This document shows, piece after piece, positions 8,072 to 18,406 of a stretch of 64,000 bases of DNA (its first letter is position 1; the number at the start of each line of letters is the position of its first letter). The stretch lies in assembly GCA_013820875.1 (NCBI GenBank), contig JACDHS010000005.1, positions 1-64,000 of the forward strand, read 5' to 3'. The stretch is from Verrucomicrobiota bacterium (lineage in GTDB: Bacteria > Verrucomicrobiota > Verrucomicrobiia > Limisphaerales > JACDHS01). The translations under genes and the position numbers were made by a program. The notes below the pieces were generated by a model that searched no databases, was not told the origin of the DNA, and saw nothing but the letters and a program-made list of their open reading frames with translations.

Positions 8072-9691
8072 TTATTTCTGTGGGGGCGCGGACGGTTCAC
8101 GGAACAGCGGAAAGCGTGGATCGTTCAGCCAGTTACTGAGATAAAGCAATTCAAACCCGGTAAAGCCGATGTGCGACCTGCGAATCATTTCGATTTCGTT
8201 GGGTGCAACGAGCGTCACTTCAGTGATCGTATTTCCGAGAAACGGCGCCACCTTGGATTGCCACCGTTCGTGGAGGATTCGTTGTGAAAGTTCCGTGCGC
8301 ACTGTTTGATTTGTTTTGGCCTGCGCGATTAGTTCAGGCGCAATCGGATAACGTTTAGGCGCGAGCAAAGGCAACATTTTGCTCAGCATCTGCCAATGTC
8401 CCAACCGGTGTTGAGTGATTTCCCAATCGTAATAGACTAAATTCGTGCGGGACGAAACCTGCTCGATTAGTTCCCGTGGTGGCGCCTCCCTGGAAGGCGG
8501 CGGTGGAAATAAACCGGCAAAAATGAACTGTCCAGCCGCTTCGTTTGTGGCAAGCAAATGAGGAGCAATCATCGAAAGGCCACTCCACACAATACTCTCC
8601 TTGTTTGTCGAAAGAACAATGTTCCCTGCTTTTTCCTGCTCAAGCTTTTGATTGAAGAGTTTCGGCAACCGATCCGCCAACTGGTTAAATGTCGTTTTAG
8701 AATCTTTCACCGGCATCGCGCCAAACGTCATGAACGGCAGTTGTGCCTGGGACCAGATATAGAACTGGTTCGTGAGCGGGTTGTTCCCCGTCCTGTCCAG
8801 GACACCAGGATTCTTCAGCAGCGCGGAAAAGTTCTGTGAAGCGGTGAAACTGATGAGCGGATCACGAATGATGTTGGTTGGTATCTGCCATTGTTGCGGT
8901 TTCCAATTCAGCGGCTCAGGATAGATCGCCCGGAGAACAGTGCGCGTATTACCATCTTTATTGCTAAGAGCGATCTCGGCCATTGCCGGTTTCAATGGCA
9001 ATTTCCCAAGCGGAAGCCACGTCTGCAAACGAGGGAAATCAATCGTCGCTTCGAGCCAGTTTGTTTTCCCCTTCCAATCGGCAGGCGAATTTCCAGAGGC
9101 CAAACGCCGCAACATATTATTCTGGAGCGGCAGTTCATTTTGGCCAATGCCAAGAACGAGCCAGTTGCCAGTCCAGATTGAGCGAATCAGGTTCGGAGTC
9201 ACAGCCTGTTTAACCTCCCAACCGTTGAACTTTTCCCATTCAGTATTGGCCGACTTTGCCTTCGTGAAGGCAGTGACAACCTTTTGAAGATTTGAATCCC
9301 AACGAGCGGCTTGCTCTTTGGTCAAACGCACAGCAATCACCACCTCACCTGGACCGGTTGTGCCGCGGCGCACTTCGACCAGCGACTCGGCAACCAGCAA
9401 ATCATCGAGCAGCGGACGAATCAGACTGGCAGCCTCCGAATCTCCGGAAACAGGAGCGCCAAAAAGCTGCTCGGGTGTGCGGGACAACTTATCAAGAACG
9501 TTCCCGCGCAGTGTAACCGATTCCGGCAATTCCCAGATGTTTTTCAACGTTGCGGCGTTGGTGGTCTTAAAAAGATCGCCAGTGCCAACGAAGTGATAGT
9601 TAAACAGCAGGTCGGGCGCACTGTGAGCGGTGGCCACACTGGTAAAGGCGATCGCCAAAAAAACAAAAACCGATTTTTTAAGAAAACCCAT
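8072..9691 (-). CDS. Exported protein of unknown function
   Basis: I do not recognise the family. The frame is open from 9724, but the ATG at 9691 gives a clean Sec signal peptide: GFLKK, then a hydrophobic core, then THSAP. The product is about 539 residues with no membrane segment after the signal. It contains 'LLFNYHFVGTGDL' just after the signal, a region resembling a beta-rich extracellular scaffold, and a C-terminal 'LVAPNEIEMIRRSHIGFTG'. It is probably periplasmic or outer-surface. It starts about 100 bases past the glutaredoxin terminator and ends 8 bases before pdxJ, so it probably heads a pdxJ-acpS operon. A link to B6 metabolism is not implied by its sequence. Confidence 0.75.
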   Translation of the reverse strand: MGFLKKSVFVFLAIAFTSVATAHSAPDLLFNYHFVGTGDLFKTTNAATLKNIWELPESVTLRGNVLDKLSRTPEQLFGAPVSGDSEAASLIRPLLDDLLVAESLVEVRRGTTGPGEVVIAVRLTKEQAARWDSNLQKVVTAFTKAKSANTEWEKFNGWEVKQAVTPNLIRSIWTGNWLVLGIGQNELPLQNNMLRRLASGNSPADWKGKTNWLEATIDFPRLQTWLPLGKLPLKPAMAEIALSNKDGNTRTVLRAIYPEPLNWKPQQWQIPTNIIRDPLISFTASQNFSALLKNPGVLDRTGNNPLTNQFYIWSQAQLPFMTFGAMPVKDSKTTFNQLADRLPKLFNQKLEQEKAGNIVLSTNKESIVWSGLSMIAPHLLATNEAAGQFIFAGLFPPPPSREAPPRELIEQVSSRTNLVYYDWEITQHRLGHWQMLSKMLPLLAPKRYPIAPELIAQAKTNQTVRTELSQRILHERWQSKVAPFLGNTITEVTLVAPNEIEMIRRSHIGFTGFELLYLSNWLNDPRFPLFREPSAPPQK

Positions 9692-9797
9692 AACGAGATG
9701 GACTGATTGCCAGAAGGTATTCATTTACGCAATCAAGTTTACTGCATCAGCAATCCAGTGCAATCAGCGCAATCTTTTTGTCTGCTGCAACAAATGA

Positions 9798-9824
9798 AAA
9801 CGCGAAGGTGAAACCTTCGCGTTT
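9798..9824 (-). terminator. Terminator of the glutaredoxin-like gene
   Basis: A perfect 12-base stem (AAACGCGAAGGT, 9798-9809, with ACCTTCGCGTTT, 9813-9824) closes a 3-base loop. Read on the minus strand it is followed by TTTCATTTGTT. It lies about 20 bases after the glutaredoxin-like stop. Confidence 0.85.
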
Positions 9825-9844
9825 GCAAAACTTTAAACAACACG

Positions 9845-10183
9845 TCAGAGCTTGAAGTTCAGCGGGCTGCTCTGCGGCATTTCATGCGCGCATGGCTGGT
9901 TGGTCGGCGCATCAGGAGCGCGGTTGTTTTCCTGCACCAGTTTGTTGGCGAGTAAAAACGCTTCTACTTCCTCACCACTGATGTCTGGCAACATGCGACC
10001 ATTCACCTCGACGCAGGGGCTTAGCATCTGGCCGCTTTTCTCGATCATTTCCTGACGCTGCACAGGATCATTGATGATGTCCCGATCTTCGAAAGGAAGA
10101 TCATATTTCTTCATCACAGCACGAACCCCCTGGCTCCAGCCGCACGAAGGTTTCAAGTAGGCAATAATCTTTGGTTTCTCCAT
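9845..10183 (-). CDS. Glutaredoxin-like protein with a CGWS active site
   Basis: A thioredoxin-fold protein of 112 residues from the ATG at 10183; an upstream in-frame start at 10213 adds ten non-conserved residues. 'IAYLKPSCGWSQGVRAVMKK' gives the first strand and helix, with a C-x-x-S active site (Cys14, Ser17) in place of the usual C-P-Y-C. 'MLSPCVEVNGRMLPDISGEE' supplies the cis-proline region, with an extra Cys after the proline, and the GSH-binding-like turn. A tail of about 25 residues rich in Pro and Asn follows. It is probably a monothiol-type redox protein in the cytoplasm. It is transcribed alone, ending at the hairpin at 9798-9824. Confidence 0.8.
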   Translation of the reverse strand: MEKPKIIAYLKPSCGWSQGVRAVMKKYDLPFEDRDIINDPVQRQEMIEKSGQMLSPCVEVNGRMLPDISGEEVEAFLLANKLVQENNRAPDAPTNQPCAHEMPQSSPLNFKL

Positions 10184-10270
10184 AACAAAATCTGAGTGGT
10201 TAAACTGCCACACATGGGGTCAACTGCAAGGTCGAAAATGATTTACGCGAGTGAGATGTTTGCGTAGGAG

Positions 10271-10399
10271 GGGAAGCGCCGCGGCTGTGCTCGGAGAGTC
10301 AGCCGCAGCGCTCAAGGCTGCAATTTATAGCTTTGGACCTCCAATGTTGCTCGCAAGGCCATACGCGCTGCGGCTGATCCTTCGGACACAGCCGCGCTC
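10271..10399 (+). repeat. Interspersed palindromic element, family A, copy 1
   Basis: The left arm (ggaagcgccgcggctgtgct, 10271-10290, continuing to the cagccgcagcgc at 10299-10310) is the reverse complement of the right arm (gcgctgcggctgatcc... acacagccgcgctcc, 10364-10399). The roughly 50-base centre (aaggctgcaatttatagctt, tggacctccaatgttgctcg) is shared with copies at 11881-11993 (minus) and 33371-33532. This element accounts for most of the gap between the glutaredoxin-like and DUF1552 genes. Confidence 0.8.
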
Positions 10400-10416
10400 C
10401 GCCTCACCCGCTTTCA

Positions 10417-11775
10417 TCAAACCCCAAGTCCCTTGAGCGGCCCGGTACTATCGCCGATCCGTTCCGCCGACGCTCCCATGATATCAAGCATGGACAAATA
10501 AAGATTCGTCAATGGCGTCTCTTTTTCCATTTTGATGTGGCGCCCGGGCGTGATCGCTCCGCCGCCCCGGCCAGCCAGCAAAATAGGCAAATCGTCATGA
10601 TTATGGCGATTGCCGTCGCCGATGCCGCTGCCGTAAACGATCATGCTGTTATCCAGAAGTGTTCCCTCTCCTTCTTTGACGCTTTTCAGTTTATCCAGGA
10701 AATAAGCGAACTGCACCATGTGGAAGTGATTGATGCGTTTGATTTTCCCAATCATCGCCTGGTCGTTCTGGTGATGCGACAAGTGATGATGCCCCTCAGA
10801 GATGCCAATATCATTGTATGGACGATTACTCCCATCGTAAGCAATCATGAAGGAGGCAACGCGGGTGGTATCGGTCTCAAATGCAAGGGCCAACAAGTCA
10901 GCCATCAACTTGATGTGCTTCTCGAAACCATTCGGACCCTCTGGAATACCACTCGGCCGATCAAAATTGGGCTGGCTGGCTGAAAATCGTTCCGCCTGCT
11001 CAATGCGTATTTCCATCTCGCGCACAGCGCCCAGGTATTCATCCAGTTTGCGGCGATCCGTGTAGCCCAGGTTACTCTGGAGTTGTTTCGCATCTTCCAG
11101 AACAAAATCCAAAATGCTCTTTTGATAACGTTTCCGGCGCTCCCGATTTTCCTTCACCTCACCAGAATTACCGTTGCCGAACAAACGCTCGAAGACGAGT
11201 CGCGGGTCAAGTTCCGGCGGCATGGGGGAGGATTCCCCTTTCCATGAAAGATTCGCCTGGTAGGCGCAGCTATAACCAGAATCGCACGCTCCTGCCTGCT
11301 TGTTCCCGTCACAACCAATCTCGAGCGACGGCAAACGCGTTTCCCGTCCGAGCTTTGCGACAGCAACCTGATCCACGGACACGCCGGCGCGAATATCTGC
11401 ACCGGGCGTTTTGCGCGGATGCGCTCCCGTCAGAAACGCTGCGTTGGCACGGGCATGATCCCCTGCTCCGTCTCCATGAGCGCGCGCGCCATCAAGGGCC
11501 AGGCCGGTCAGGACGTTAATTTCCGATCTGTGCGGGGCCAGGGGCTCCAGGATGGCAGGTAAATCAAAATTCGATCCAACGGCTTTCGGAGTCCAGTCAG
11601 CCATGTTCACGCCGTTGGGAACGTAAACAAACGCCATGCGGGTTGGAAATTTCCGTGCTCCAGTCGAAGCAAACACCTTTGTGGCCGGCGACATTGCCTC
11701 CAACACCGGGAGGGCCAGTGCGGTTCCCAATCCTTTCAAAAAAGTCCTGCGCGGAATGCTCCAACTATGTCTCAT
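10417..11775 (-). CDS. DUF1552 family Tat-exported protein
   Basis: The 452-residue product starts with a twin-arginine signal (IPRRTFLKGLG, about residues 7-17, then a hydrophobic AlaLeu-rich stretch). It then follows the DUF1552 pattern: 'RMAFVYVPNGVNMADW', 'LTGLALDGARAHGDGAGDHA', 'TGAHPRKTPGADIRAGVSVD' and near the end 'YGSGIGDGNRHNHDDLPI'. The family is frequent in Planctomycetes and Verrucomicrobia, usually beside a DUF1592/DUF1587 cytochrome-like partner. Its biochemical role is not established, although the fold resembles sulfatase/phosphatase relatives. No DUF1592 partner lies in this window, and the upstream 317 bases are non-coding. The start ATG is followed directly by the Tat motif. 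Confidence 0.9.
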   Translation of the reverse strand: MRHSWSIPRRTFLKGLGTALALPVLEAMSPATKVFASTGARKFPTRMAFVYVPNGVNMADWTPKAVGSNFDLPAILEPLAPHRSEINVLTGLALDGARAHGDGAGDHARANAAFLTGAHPRKTPGADIRAGVSVDQVAVAKLGRETRLPSLEIGCDGNKQAGACDSGYSCAYQANLSWKGESSPMPPELDPRLVFERLFGNGNSGEVKENRERRKRYQKSILDFVLEDAKQLQSNLGYTDRRKLDEYLGAVREMEIRIEQAERFSASQPNFDRPSGIPEGPNGFEKHIKLMADLLALAFETDTTRVASFMIAYDGSNRPYNDIGISEGHHHLSHHQNDQAMIGKIKRINHFHMVQFAYFLDKLKSVKEGEGTLLDNSMIVYGSGIGDGNRHNHDDLPILLAGRGGGAITPGRHIKMEKETPLTNLYLSMLDIMGASAERIGDSTGPLKGLGV

Positions 11776-11880
11776 GGCTTGTTAGACGAATTTAACGCCA
11801 AAAAATTTCAAATCAATATGAAGTTTTTTGTTGAGAGGCGTGCAGGGGTGACGCGGTTCGGTGTTTCTATAGTCCTGGTT

Positions 11881-11993
11881 TGCTCGTAGCAGCCGTAGCG
11901 CGTGCGGCGCTGCGAGCAACGTTGATAGTCCGAAAGCTATGATTCCCAACCTTAAGTGCGGCGGCTAATGCTTTGCACAGCCGCGCTCCCCTT
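11881..11993 (-). repeat. Interspersed palindromic element, family A, copy 2
   Basis: Read on the minus strand, this gives ggggagcgcggctgtgcaaa, then the shared core (cttaaggttgggaatcatag, ctttcggactatcaacgttg) and gcgctacggctgct. It therefore aligns with the copy at 10271-10399 over nearly its whole length. It fills the 317-base gap between the DUF1552 gene and the next gene. The remainder of the gap (11776-11880 and 11994-12092) shows no other structure. Confidence 0.75.
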
Positions 11994-12092
11994 CTATGCC
12001 AATGACACCAGAGGCGAGCCGTCACGCCGCTTCAATTTTGCAATTTGAAATTTTCATTTCTCAATTTGCAATCCCCGGAAGCCCCACACCCG

Positions 12093-14405
12093 CTACCTCG
12101 GCGCAACCACTTTCCAACCGGGTCCGGCTGCTTTTCCATCCCGCAGAAACATCGCCTGTACAAACGTTGTGTCATTGAACAGCCATGCGGCAACCTGGTT
12201 GCTGTCGTTCTGCCAGAGGATGTCGGTGCTTCCATCTTCATTCAGGTCAGCAAGCCCCATCACTTTCCACTTTGCCGGTGCCACTCCATCCCGCAGAAAT
12301 TCCACAGAAACAAATTGTCCGGCGTTGAGAAACCAAGCTGCAATTTTCCCAGAACTGTGCTGCAACAAAATATCGGTTTGCGCATCGCCGTTAAGGTCCG
12401 CGGCGCCAGCAGCGCGCCATCCGACTGCGGCCGGTTGTCCGCTACGAATGGGAAGTCCACCCAAAAAGGTCGTCCCATTAAACAACCACGCACTGATCCT
12501 CCGATCAGTGTTGTTTTGAAACAAAATATCCGGGTGCCCATCGTTGTTTACATCGGCTACTGAAAAGGCTCGCCATCCACTTGCTGCAACTCCATCTCGC
12601 AAAACCACTCCACCAATTCGATTCGTGCCCTGCATAAACCAGACCATTACCCGGCCCGACGCATCCTGGATAAGAATATCGCTATGACCATCGCGGTTGA
12701 AATCTCCCGCACCAAAACCTCGCCCCCCGCCGTTGGGCGGAATGCCGCCCCGCAGGAATTGAACACTTTGGAAATTTGTGTTCTGCATGTGCCATGCAGC
12801 AAAAGCACCGCTTGAACCCTGCATCACGAGATCACCCCGGCCGTCTTCATTGAAATCCGCCGCGGAAGGACGCATCGTGAAGGTGCCACTTTCACTATTG
12901 CCCGGTTCCAGCAGGTTGGTGAGGATGAAAGATCCTTTCCTGGCAGTGTTAAAATTCAGGAGAAGATTCCCTGAACTGCTTTCGATCAAAGCATTGCTCG
13001 ATGACAATACCGTGTAGTCATAATCAATTGTTTCCACACCAGCATTTGTATTGAAGGAAACGAATTGCATCTGGCGATTTGTCCCAGATCCCACAATCAA
13101 CATCCCGTCGTCTTCCACGACATTGCTGAAGTCCAGCCGAAACGTTTGGCCCGCAATATCCGGCAACGCAAACCTCGCTCCTTGCGCGATCATTAGCGTC
13201 TTGCCCGCAACATGCAGAGAACCGGTTCGCGGTGTGTCGGTTTCGTTGGCCTCAACGGTAAAGGAAAGGCTGGAATTTCCTTGGCCCGCTGTCGGCGAAG
13301 TGATCGTGATCCAATTATTTGAAGTCGATGCCGTCCACGCACAGGTGCCCGACGCAAAAATGGTGATGAACCGATTGCCTCCGCGGAAATCAACAAACAG
13401 GGAATCTCTCGAAAGCGAATAACTGCACACCGGCGTCAGAATCGCAGCCGCGCTAGTGACGCTTCCAGCAATGTTGCTCGCGACCAAATAATAGCTCCCA
13501 GCATCCCACAACTGCACTGCAGAAACGGTGTAACTGCTCCCCGTCGCTCCGCCTATCACGATATTATCCTTGTACCATTGATAACTGATCGGTCCCGTGC
13601 CCGTCACTGTGGCAGAAAAAGTAGTCGCGGCACCCACAGCAACACTGCGACTCGCCGGTTGCGACGAGACGACTGGCGCACGCAATTCTGATAAAACAAA
13701 TCCTCCTGTTTGAACTAGTTGGCTGCCGGTTTTTCGAACCAGCGAAACACCTTTAGAGCCACTCTCAAAACTCAATACCACAAATCCACCGGCGTAAGTG
13801 GTATCCTGAAAACGAAAGACTCCGGATGAACGATTCGTCTTGTCGTAAGTATAGGTGCCGCTGTGAACCACGGTGCCCGCACCATTTTGCACCACGTAGG
13901 TAGTGGTTGAGGTGGTGACAATCCGATACGTTCCCGCCCCTCCGAAATTCAGAGTTCCTCCATTGGATTCTACACGAATGATTTTCTGAGCTATACTCGG
14001 CGGCGCAATCCCGGTCAATGCTTGGAAATATCCGTACTGATAGCCAGGGGAGGAGTGCGGCCACATGCTGAAAGTGCCGTTATTCGTCGCAGAAAAGGAA
14101 AACACCCCTCCCGAAAAATCCTGGTATTGTATCTGGCCAGTGTCATAGCCGCTCCGCTGGTAAAAATAGGTTCCGCCGGTGTCGCTCACGCCGCTGATAT
14201 TGTAACTAACGTAATCCTGTCCGCGCATTATCAACAAAAACCTCCCGCTGGAGGCGTAGGGCCCCGTCCCATAGGTGATTTGCATGTCGAATGTCGTTCC
14301 TGCAATCGCATCTGGCGATTGGGAAAACAGGGTTCCCAACGATTGCAAAAACACAAAAAGAATGGCGGAAACGCGTGAAAAACGAGAAGGACGTAAACTT
14401 TTCAT
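12093..14405 (-). CDS. Exported protein with Ig-like, BACON and FG-GAP repeat domains
   Basis: A 770-residue surface or periplasmic protein. A Sec signal peptide (about 1-30) precedes an unassigned beta-rich region (to about 240). An Ig-like domain follows at about 242-325 ('SSQPASRSVAVGAATTF', 'YQWYKDN', 'DAGSYYLVASN'). Next is a BACON-like domain at about 325-410 ('CAWTASTSNNWITITSP'), then a second unassigned region. The protein ends with five FG-GAP/VCBS-type repeats from about 513 ('DFNEDGRGDLVMQ', 'DFNRDGHSDILIQ', 'DVNNDGHPDILFQ', 'DLNGDAQTDILLQ', 'DLNEDGSTDILWQ'), whose D-x-N-x-D-G loops should bind calcium. Such proteins usually bind carbohydrate or other cells. The partner is unknown and there is no enzymatic motif. 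Confidence 0.85.
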   Translation of the reverse strand: MKSLRPSRFSRVSAILFVFLQSLGTLFSQSPDAIAGTTFDMQITYGTGPYASSGRFLLIMRGQDYVSYNISGVSDTGGTYFYQRSGYDTGQIQYQDFSGGVFSFSATNNGTFSMWPHSSPGYQYGYFQALTGIAPPSIAQKIIRVESNGGTLNFGGAGTYRIVTTSTTTYVVQNGAGTVVHSGTYTYDKTNRSSGVFRFQDTTYAGGFVVLSFESGSKGVSLVRKTGSQLVQTGGFVLSELRAPVVSSQPASRSVAVGAATTFSATVTGTGPISYQWYKDNIVIGGATGSSYTVSAVQLWDAGSYYLVASNIAGSVTSAAAILTPVCSYSLSRDSLFVDFRGGNRFITIFASGTCAWTASTSNNWITITSPTAGQGNSSLSFTVEANETDTPRTGSLHVAGKTLMIAQGARFALPDIAGQTFRLDFSNVVEDDGMLIVGSGTNRQMQFVSFNTNAGVETIDYDYTVLSSSNALIESSSGNLLLNFNTARKGSFILTNLLEPGNSESGTFTMRPSAADFNEDGRGDLVMQGSSGAFAAWHMQNTNFQSVQFLRGGIPPNGGGRGFGAGDFNRDGHSDILIQDASGRVMVWFMQGTNRIGGVVLRDGVAASGWRAFSVADVNNDGHPDILFQNNTDRRISAWLFNGTTFLGGLPIRSGQPAAVGWRAAGAADLNGDAQTDILLQHSSGKIAAWFLNAGQFVSVEFLRDGVAPAKWKVMGLADLNEDGSTDILWQNDSNQVAAWLFNDTTFVQAMFLRDGKAAGPGWKVVAPR

Positions 14406-14872
14406 TCAGGATAAAACCTCGAATGGGAAGATTTCTGAAAAAGCCAGAAGGAACAAGTATATTTTAGAGCATGGCGCAGAGATCGGGTGAGGCAGAAACC
14501 GCACATCTGCATAAACGGAATGCGCTTCGGATGTTTAACCAACGCTCCGCAAACCACCTGCTTCACGCCCCTCAGACAAGCCGCCAAACACGAAGAGATA
14601 CAAGCCGCACCACTCCGGAATCGCCCCTGTTTCCGAGAATTGCAAGCCTCGCGCTTCTTACATCGCCCTTTGTTTTGGAGGGAGGAAGGCTCGCCACTTG
14701 GGGAGTGTCCCTCTTTTTGGGGTGTCCACTTTGAAGCGGCATTGAATAGCTTCGAAAAAGCGCAAAACCCAGACAGAACATGGAACATCCAAACAAACCG
14801 CAAGTTGAACCGCTATTGTTTCGACCCGCTTCCGACAGCGTTTGAAACACAAGGAATGGTCATTCATGCCAG
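14406..14872. other. 467-base non-coding stretch upstream of a metal ATPase gene
   Basis: Overlapping frames exist on both strands, but none has a recognisable domain. The region includes the phrase gggagtgtccctctttttgg at about 14701-14720, and a tgtccctctt phrase recurs at about 213-222. A 13-codon frame (ATG at 14866) overlaps the TTG start of the ATPase gene and could act as a leader. This is speculative. Confidence 0.4.
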
Positions 14873-16783
<1,911 letters not shown>

Positions 16784-16784
16784 C

Positions 16785-17255
16785 TCACGGAACTTCTTTG
16801 ATGAGAATCAGCCATGCGCTGTCGTTGGCGGCGTCGCCGGCAATGGTAACCGAATCTTCCTTCGTAACCTTCTCTTTGATTTTCCGGGTAAGTTTGCCTT
16901 TGCCCCAAAGTTCAACTTCCAACATGGAGTTGCCGACGTCTTTCAACTGAACTTCACATTCCTCACTCAAACGCTTTTTCGTCGGGACGTCTGGCTTAAT
17001 TATGACCGTCGCTCTTTTGACAAGAAAGTAATGTTTCCATTTGAACATCCGAAGCTTTTTGGTCTCCTGGGCGCTGAGACGCTTGTGCGTTTCGTCTGGA
17101 GACTTCTCCTCATTCGTGCCCCAGACTAATTGGATATCGATCTTTTTGCCGGTTTTATCGGCAGAAAAGCCTGCGACGGAACCAGCGAGGTATAGCCCCA
17201 CCGTCAAACACGCGGTCCAGAGTAAATATTTAGGTAAAAAGGAACGGCGATTCAT
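16785..17255 (-). CDS. Small exported basic protein at the end of the sigma-factor operon
   Basis: I do not recognise the family. The 156-residue product has an N-terminal hydrophobic stretch (LLWTACLTVGLYLAG) after RRSF and so is probably secreted to the periplasm or anchored. The rest is lysine-rich and beta-like ('WKHYFLVKRATVIIKPDV', 'LEVELWGKGKLTRKIKEK'). Its ATG overlaps the TAA of the anti-sigma-like gene by one base (TAATG), so the two are translationally coupled. It is probably part of the response governed by the sigma factor upstream. It converges with the P-type ATPase gene, whose stop lies at 16783. Confidence 0.7.
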   Translation of the reverse strand: MNRRSFLPKYLLWTACLTVGLYLAGSVAGFSADKTGKKIDIQLVWGTNEEKSPDETHKRLSAQETKKLRMFKWKHYFLVKRATVIIKPDVPTKKRLSEECEVQLKDVGNSMLEVELWGKGKLTRKIKEKVTKEDSVTIAGDAANDSAWLILIKEVP

Positions 17256-17767
17256 TAGATGGAAGAATCAGAAGTTACCTCTGCGCCCACTTCCGGTTTG
17301 TTGTCGTAAAGATAAATAACTGTCATACGTTCCGCTTCGGAACGGAAAGTAATGGAATCCATATCCCCGTTCAAAGCTTCAATTTCGCCAAAGGCATAAG
17401 CAGTTTGCGTCGGCTGTGATTTGCTCATGGCGAAGATACCTATCACCGCCAAAACAGCGACGACACTGACAGGCATCAGGTAACGTTGCAACCAGGCAAA
17501 GACCGAAACACCGGCCGCAGTTGGAACTGGCGCAGCTTCCGTCTGCCGAATTTCACGTTGGATTTTCGACCAGAAGAACTCGCGCGATTCCGGGAGTTTG
17601 AATTCCGGCTCATTTTCGACCAAAGCGGTCCTGGTGAACTGCAGTTCCGAAAACAGGTTTCGCGCTTCTTCGTTGCTGGCGAGCAGATCGGTCACCTTGC
17701 GGGATTCGCGATCAGACAACTCGCCATCAAGATAAGCTTGCAGTTGCAATTGTTGTTCGTGGTTCAT
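17255..17767 (-). CDS. Anti-sigma-factor-like membrane protein
   Basis: The 170-residue product has the usual anti-sigma layout. A cytoplasmic N-terminal domain ('LQLQAYLDGELSDRESRKV', then 'LLASNEEARNLFSEL', about 7-45) resembles the anti-sigma domain but lacks the zinc-binding H-x3-C-x2-C motif. One transmembrane segment follows (about 96-113, 'LMPVSVVAVLAVIGIFAM'), then a short extracytoplasmic part. The frame is open from 17857, but the ATG at 17767 is preferred: it overlaps the stop of the sigma-factor gene as ATGA and begins where similarity begins. It probably binds and restrains the sigma factor encoded just upstream. The missing metal-binding residues mean any redox sensing would have to be different. 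Confidence 0.8.
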   Translation of the reverse strand: MNHEQQLQLQAYLDGELSDRESRKVTDLLASNEEARNLFSELQFTRTALVENEPEFKLPESREFFWSKIQREIRQTEAAPVPTAAGVSVFAWLQRYLMPVSVVAVLAVIGIFAMSKSQPTQTAYAFGEIEALNGDMDSITFRSEAERMTVIYLYDNKPEVGAEVTSDSSI

Positions 17768-18366
17768 TGTTCTCGTTCTCTCTTTAATCCTGCCAAAAGT
17801 GCCGCCATTTTTCGTCGCGCATAGAAGAGTCGTGACATCACTGTGCCAATCGAGCACTTCATCCGCTTCGCGATCTCTTTATACTCCAAATCTTCAAACT
17901 CGTGCATCACCAGCACAGTCCGGTGCTCATGTGATAGCTTGTCCAGCGCTTCATCAATCCGCTGCCGCAACTCGCCTCGCTCCAACCCTTCGGTCGGGTT
18001 GGGATTGATCACTGGCATTTGACGTTCAACCCCGCCCAACTCTTCATCCAAATGTTCGATTGATTCCGTCCGCTGCCGCTTATTCTTCCGGATCTGGTCC
18101 AGGCAGAGATTGATTACAATTCGGGTCATCCAGGTTGCGAAACTGGAGTCGCCCTGAAACTGCACTAATCTTTGCCACGCCTTGACCCAGGCTTCCTGTG
18201 AAAGATCTAACGCTTCTTCCTCATTACGCATCATGGTGTAAGCACGTGCGTATATCTTATCCCGATGCCGCGCCACCAATTCCTCAAATGCGACCATATC
18301 GCCCTTCTGGGCGGACTTCACCAAAAGATCGTCAGGCTGGCTGGCGTAATCCTGGTTCGTCAACAT
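17764..18366 (-). CDS. ECF-type RNA polymerase sigma factor
   Basis: The 200-residue product has both ECF regions. Region 2 is at about 20-85 ('KIYARAYTMMRNEEEALDLS', 'FATWMTRIVINLCLDQIRK'). Region 4 is at about 140-195 ('LSHEHRTVLVMHEFEDLEYK', 'GTVMSRLFYARRKM'). It redirects RNA polymerase to a stress-type regulon. The ATG at 18366 is preferred because the sigma-2 domain begins shortly after it. A GTG at 18399 with an AGGAAAG 13 bases upstream is an alternative that would add 11 residues. The frame extends further into hisB but is not protein-like there. hisB ends about 40 bases upstream, and the anti-sigma-like gene overlaps its stop by 4 bases. Confidence 0.93.
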   Translation of the reverse strand: MLTNQDYASQPDDLLVKSAQKGDMVAFEELVARHRDKIYARAYTMMRNEEEALDLSQEAWVKAWQRLVQFQGDSSFATWMTRIVINLCLDQIRKNKRQRTESIEHLDEELGGVERQMPVINPNPTEGLERGELRQRIDEALDKLSHEHRTVLVMHEFEDLEYKEIAKRMKCSIGTVMSRLFYARRKMAALLAGLKREREQ

Positions 18367-18406
18367 GGGTTCGACGGGGTTGTTTTGAGGGTTATTCACC
18401 GAAACG

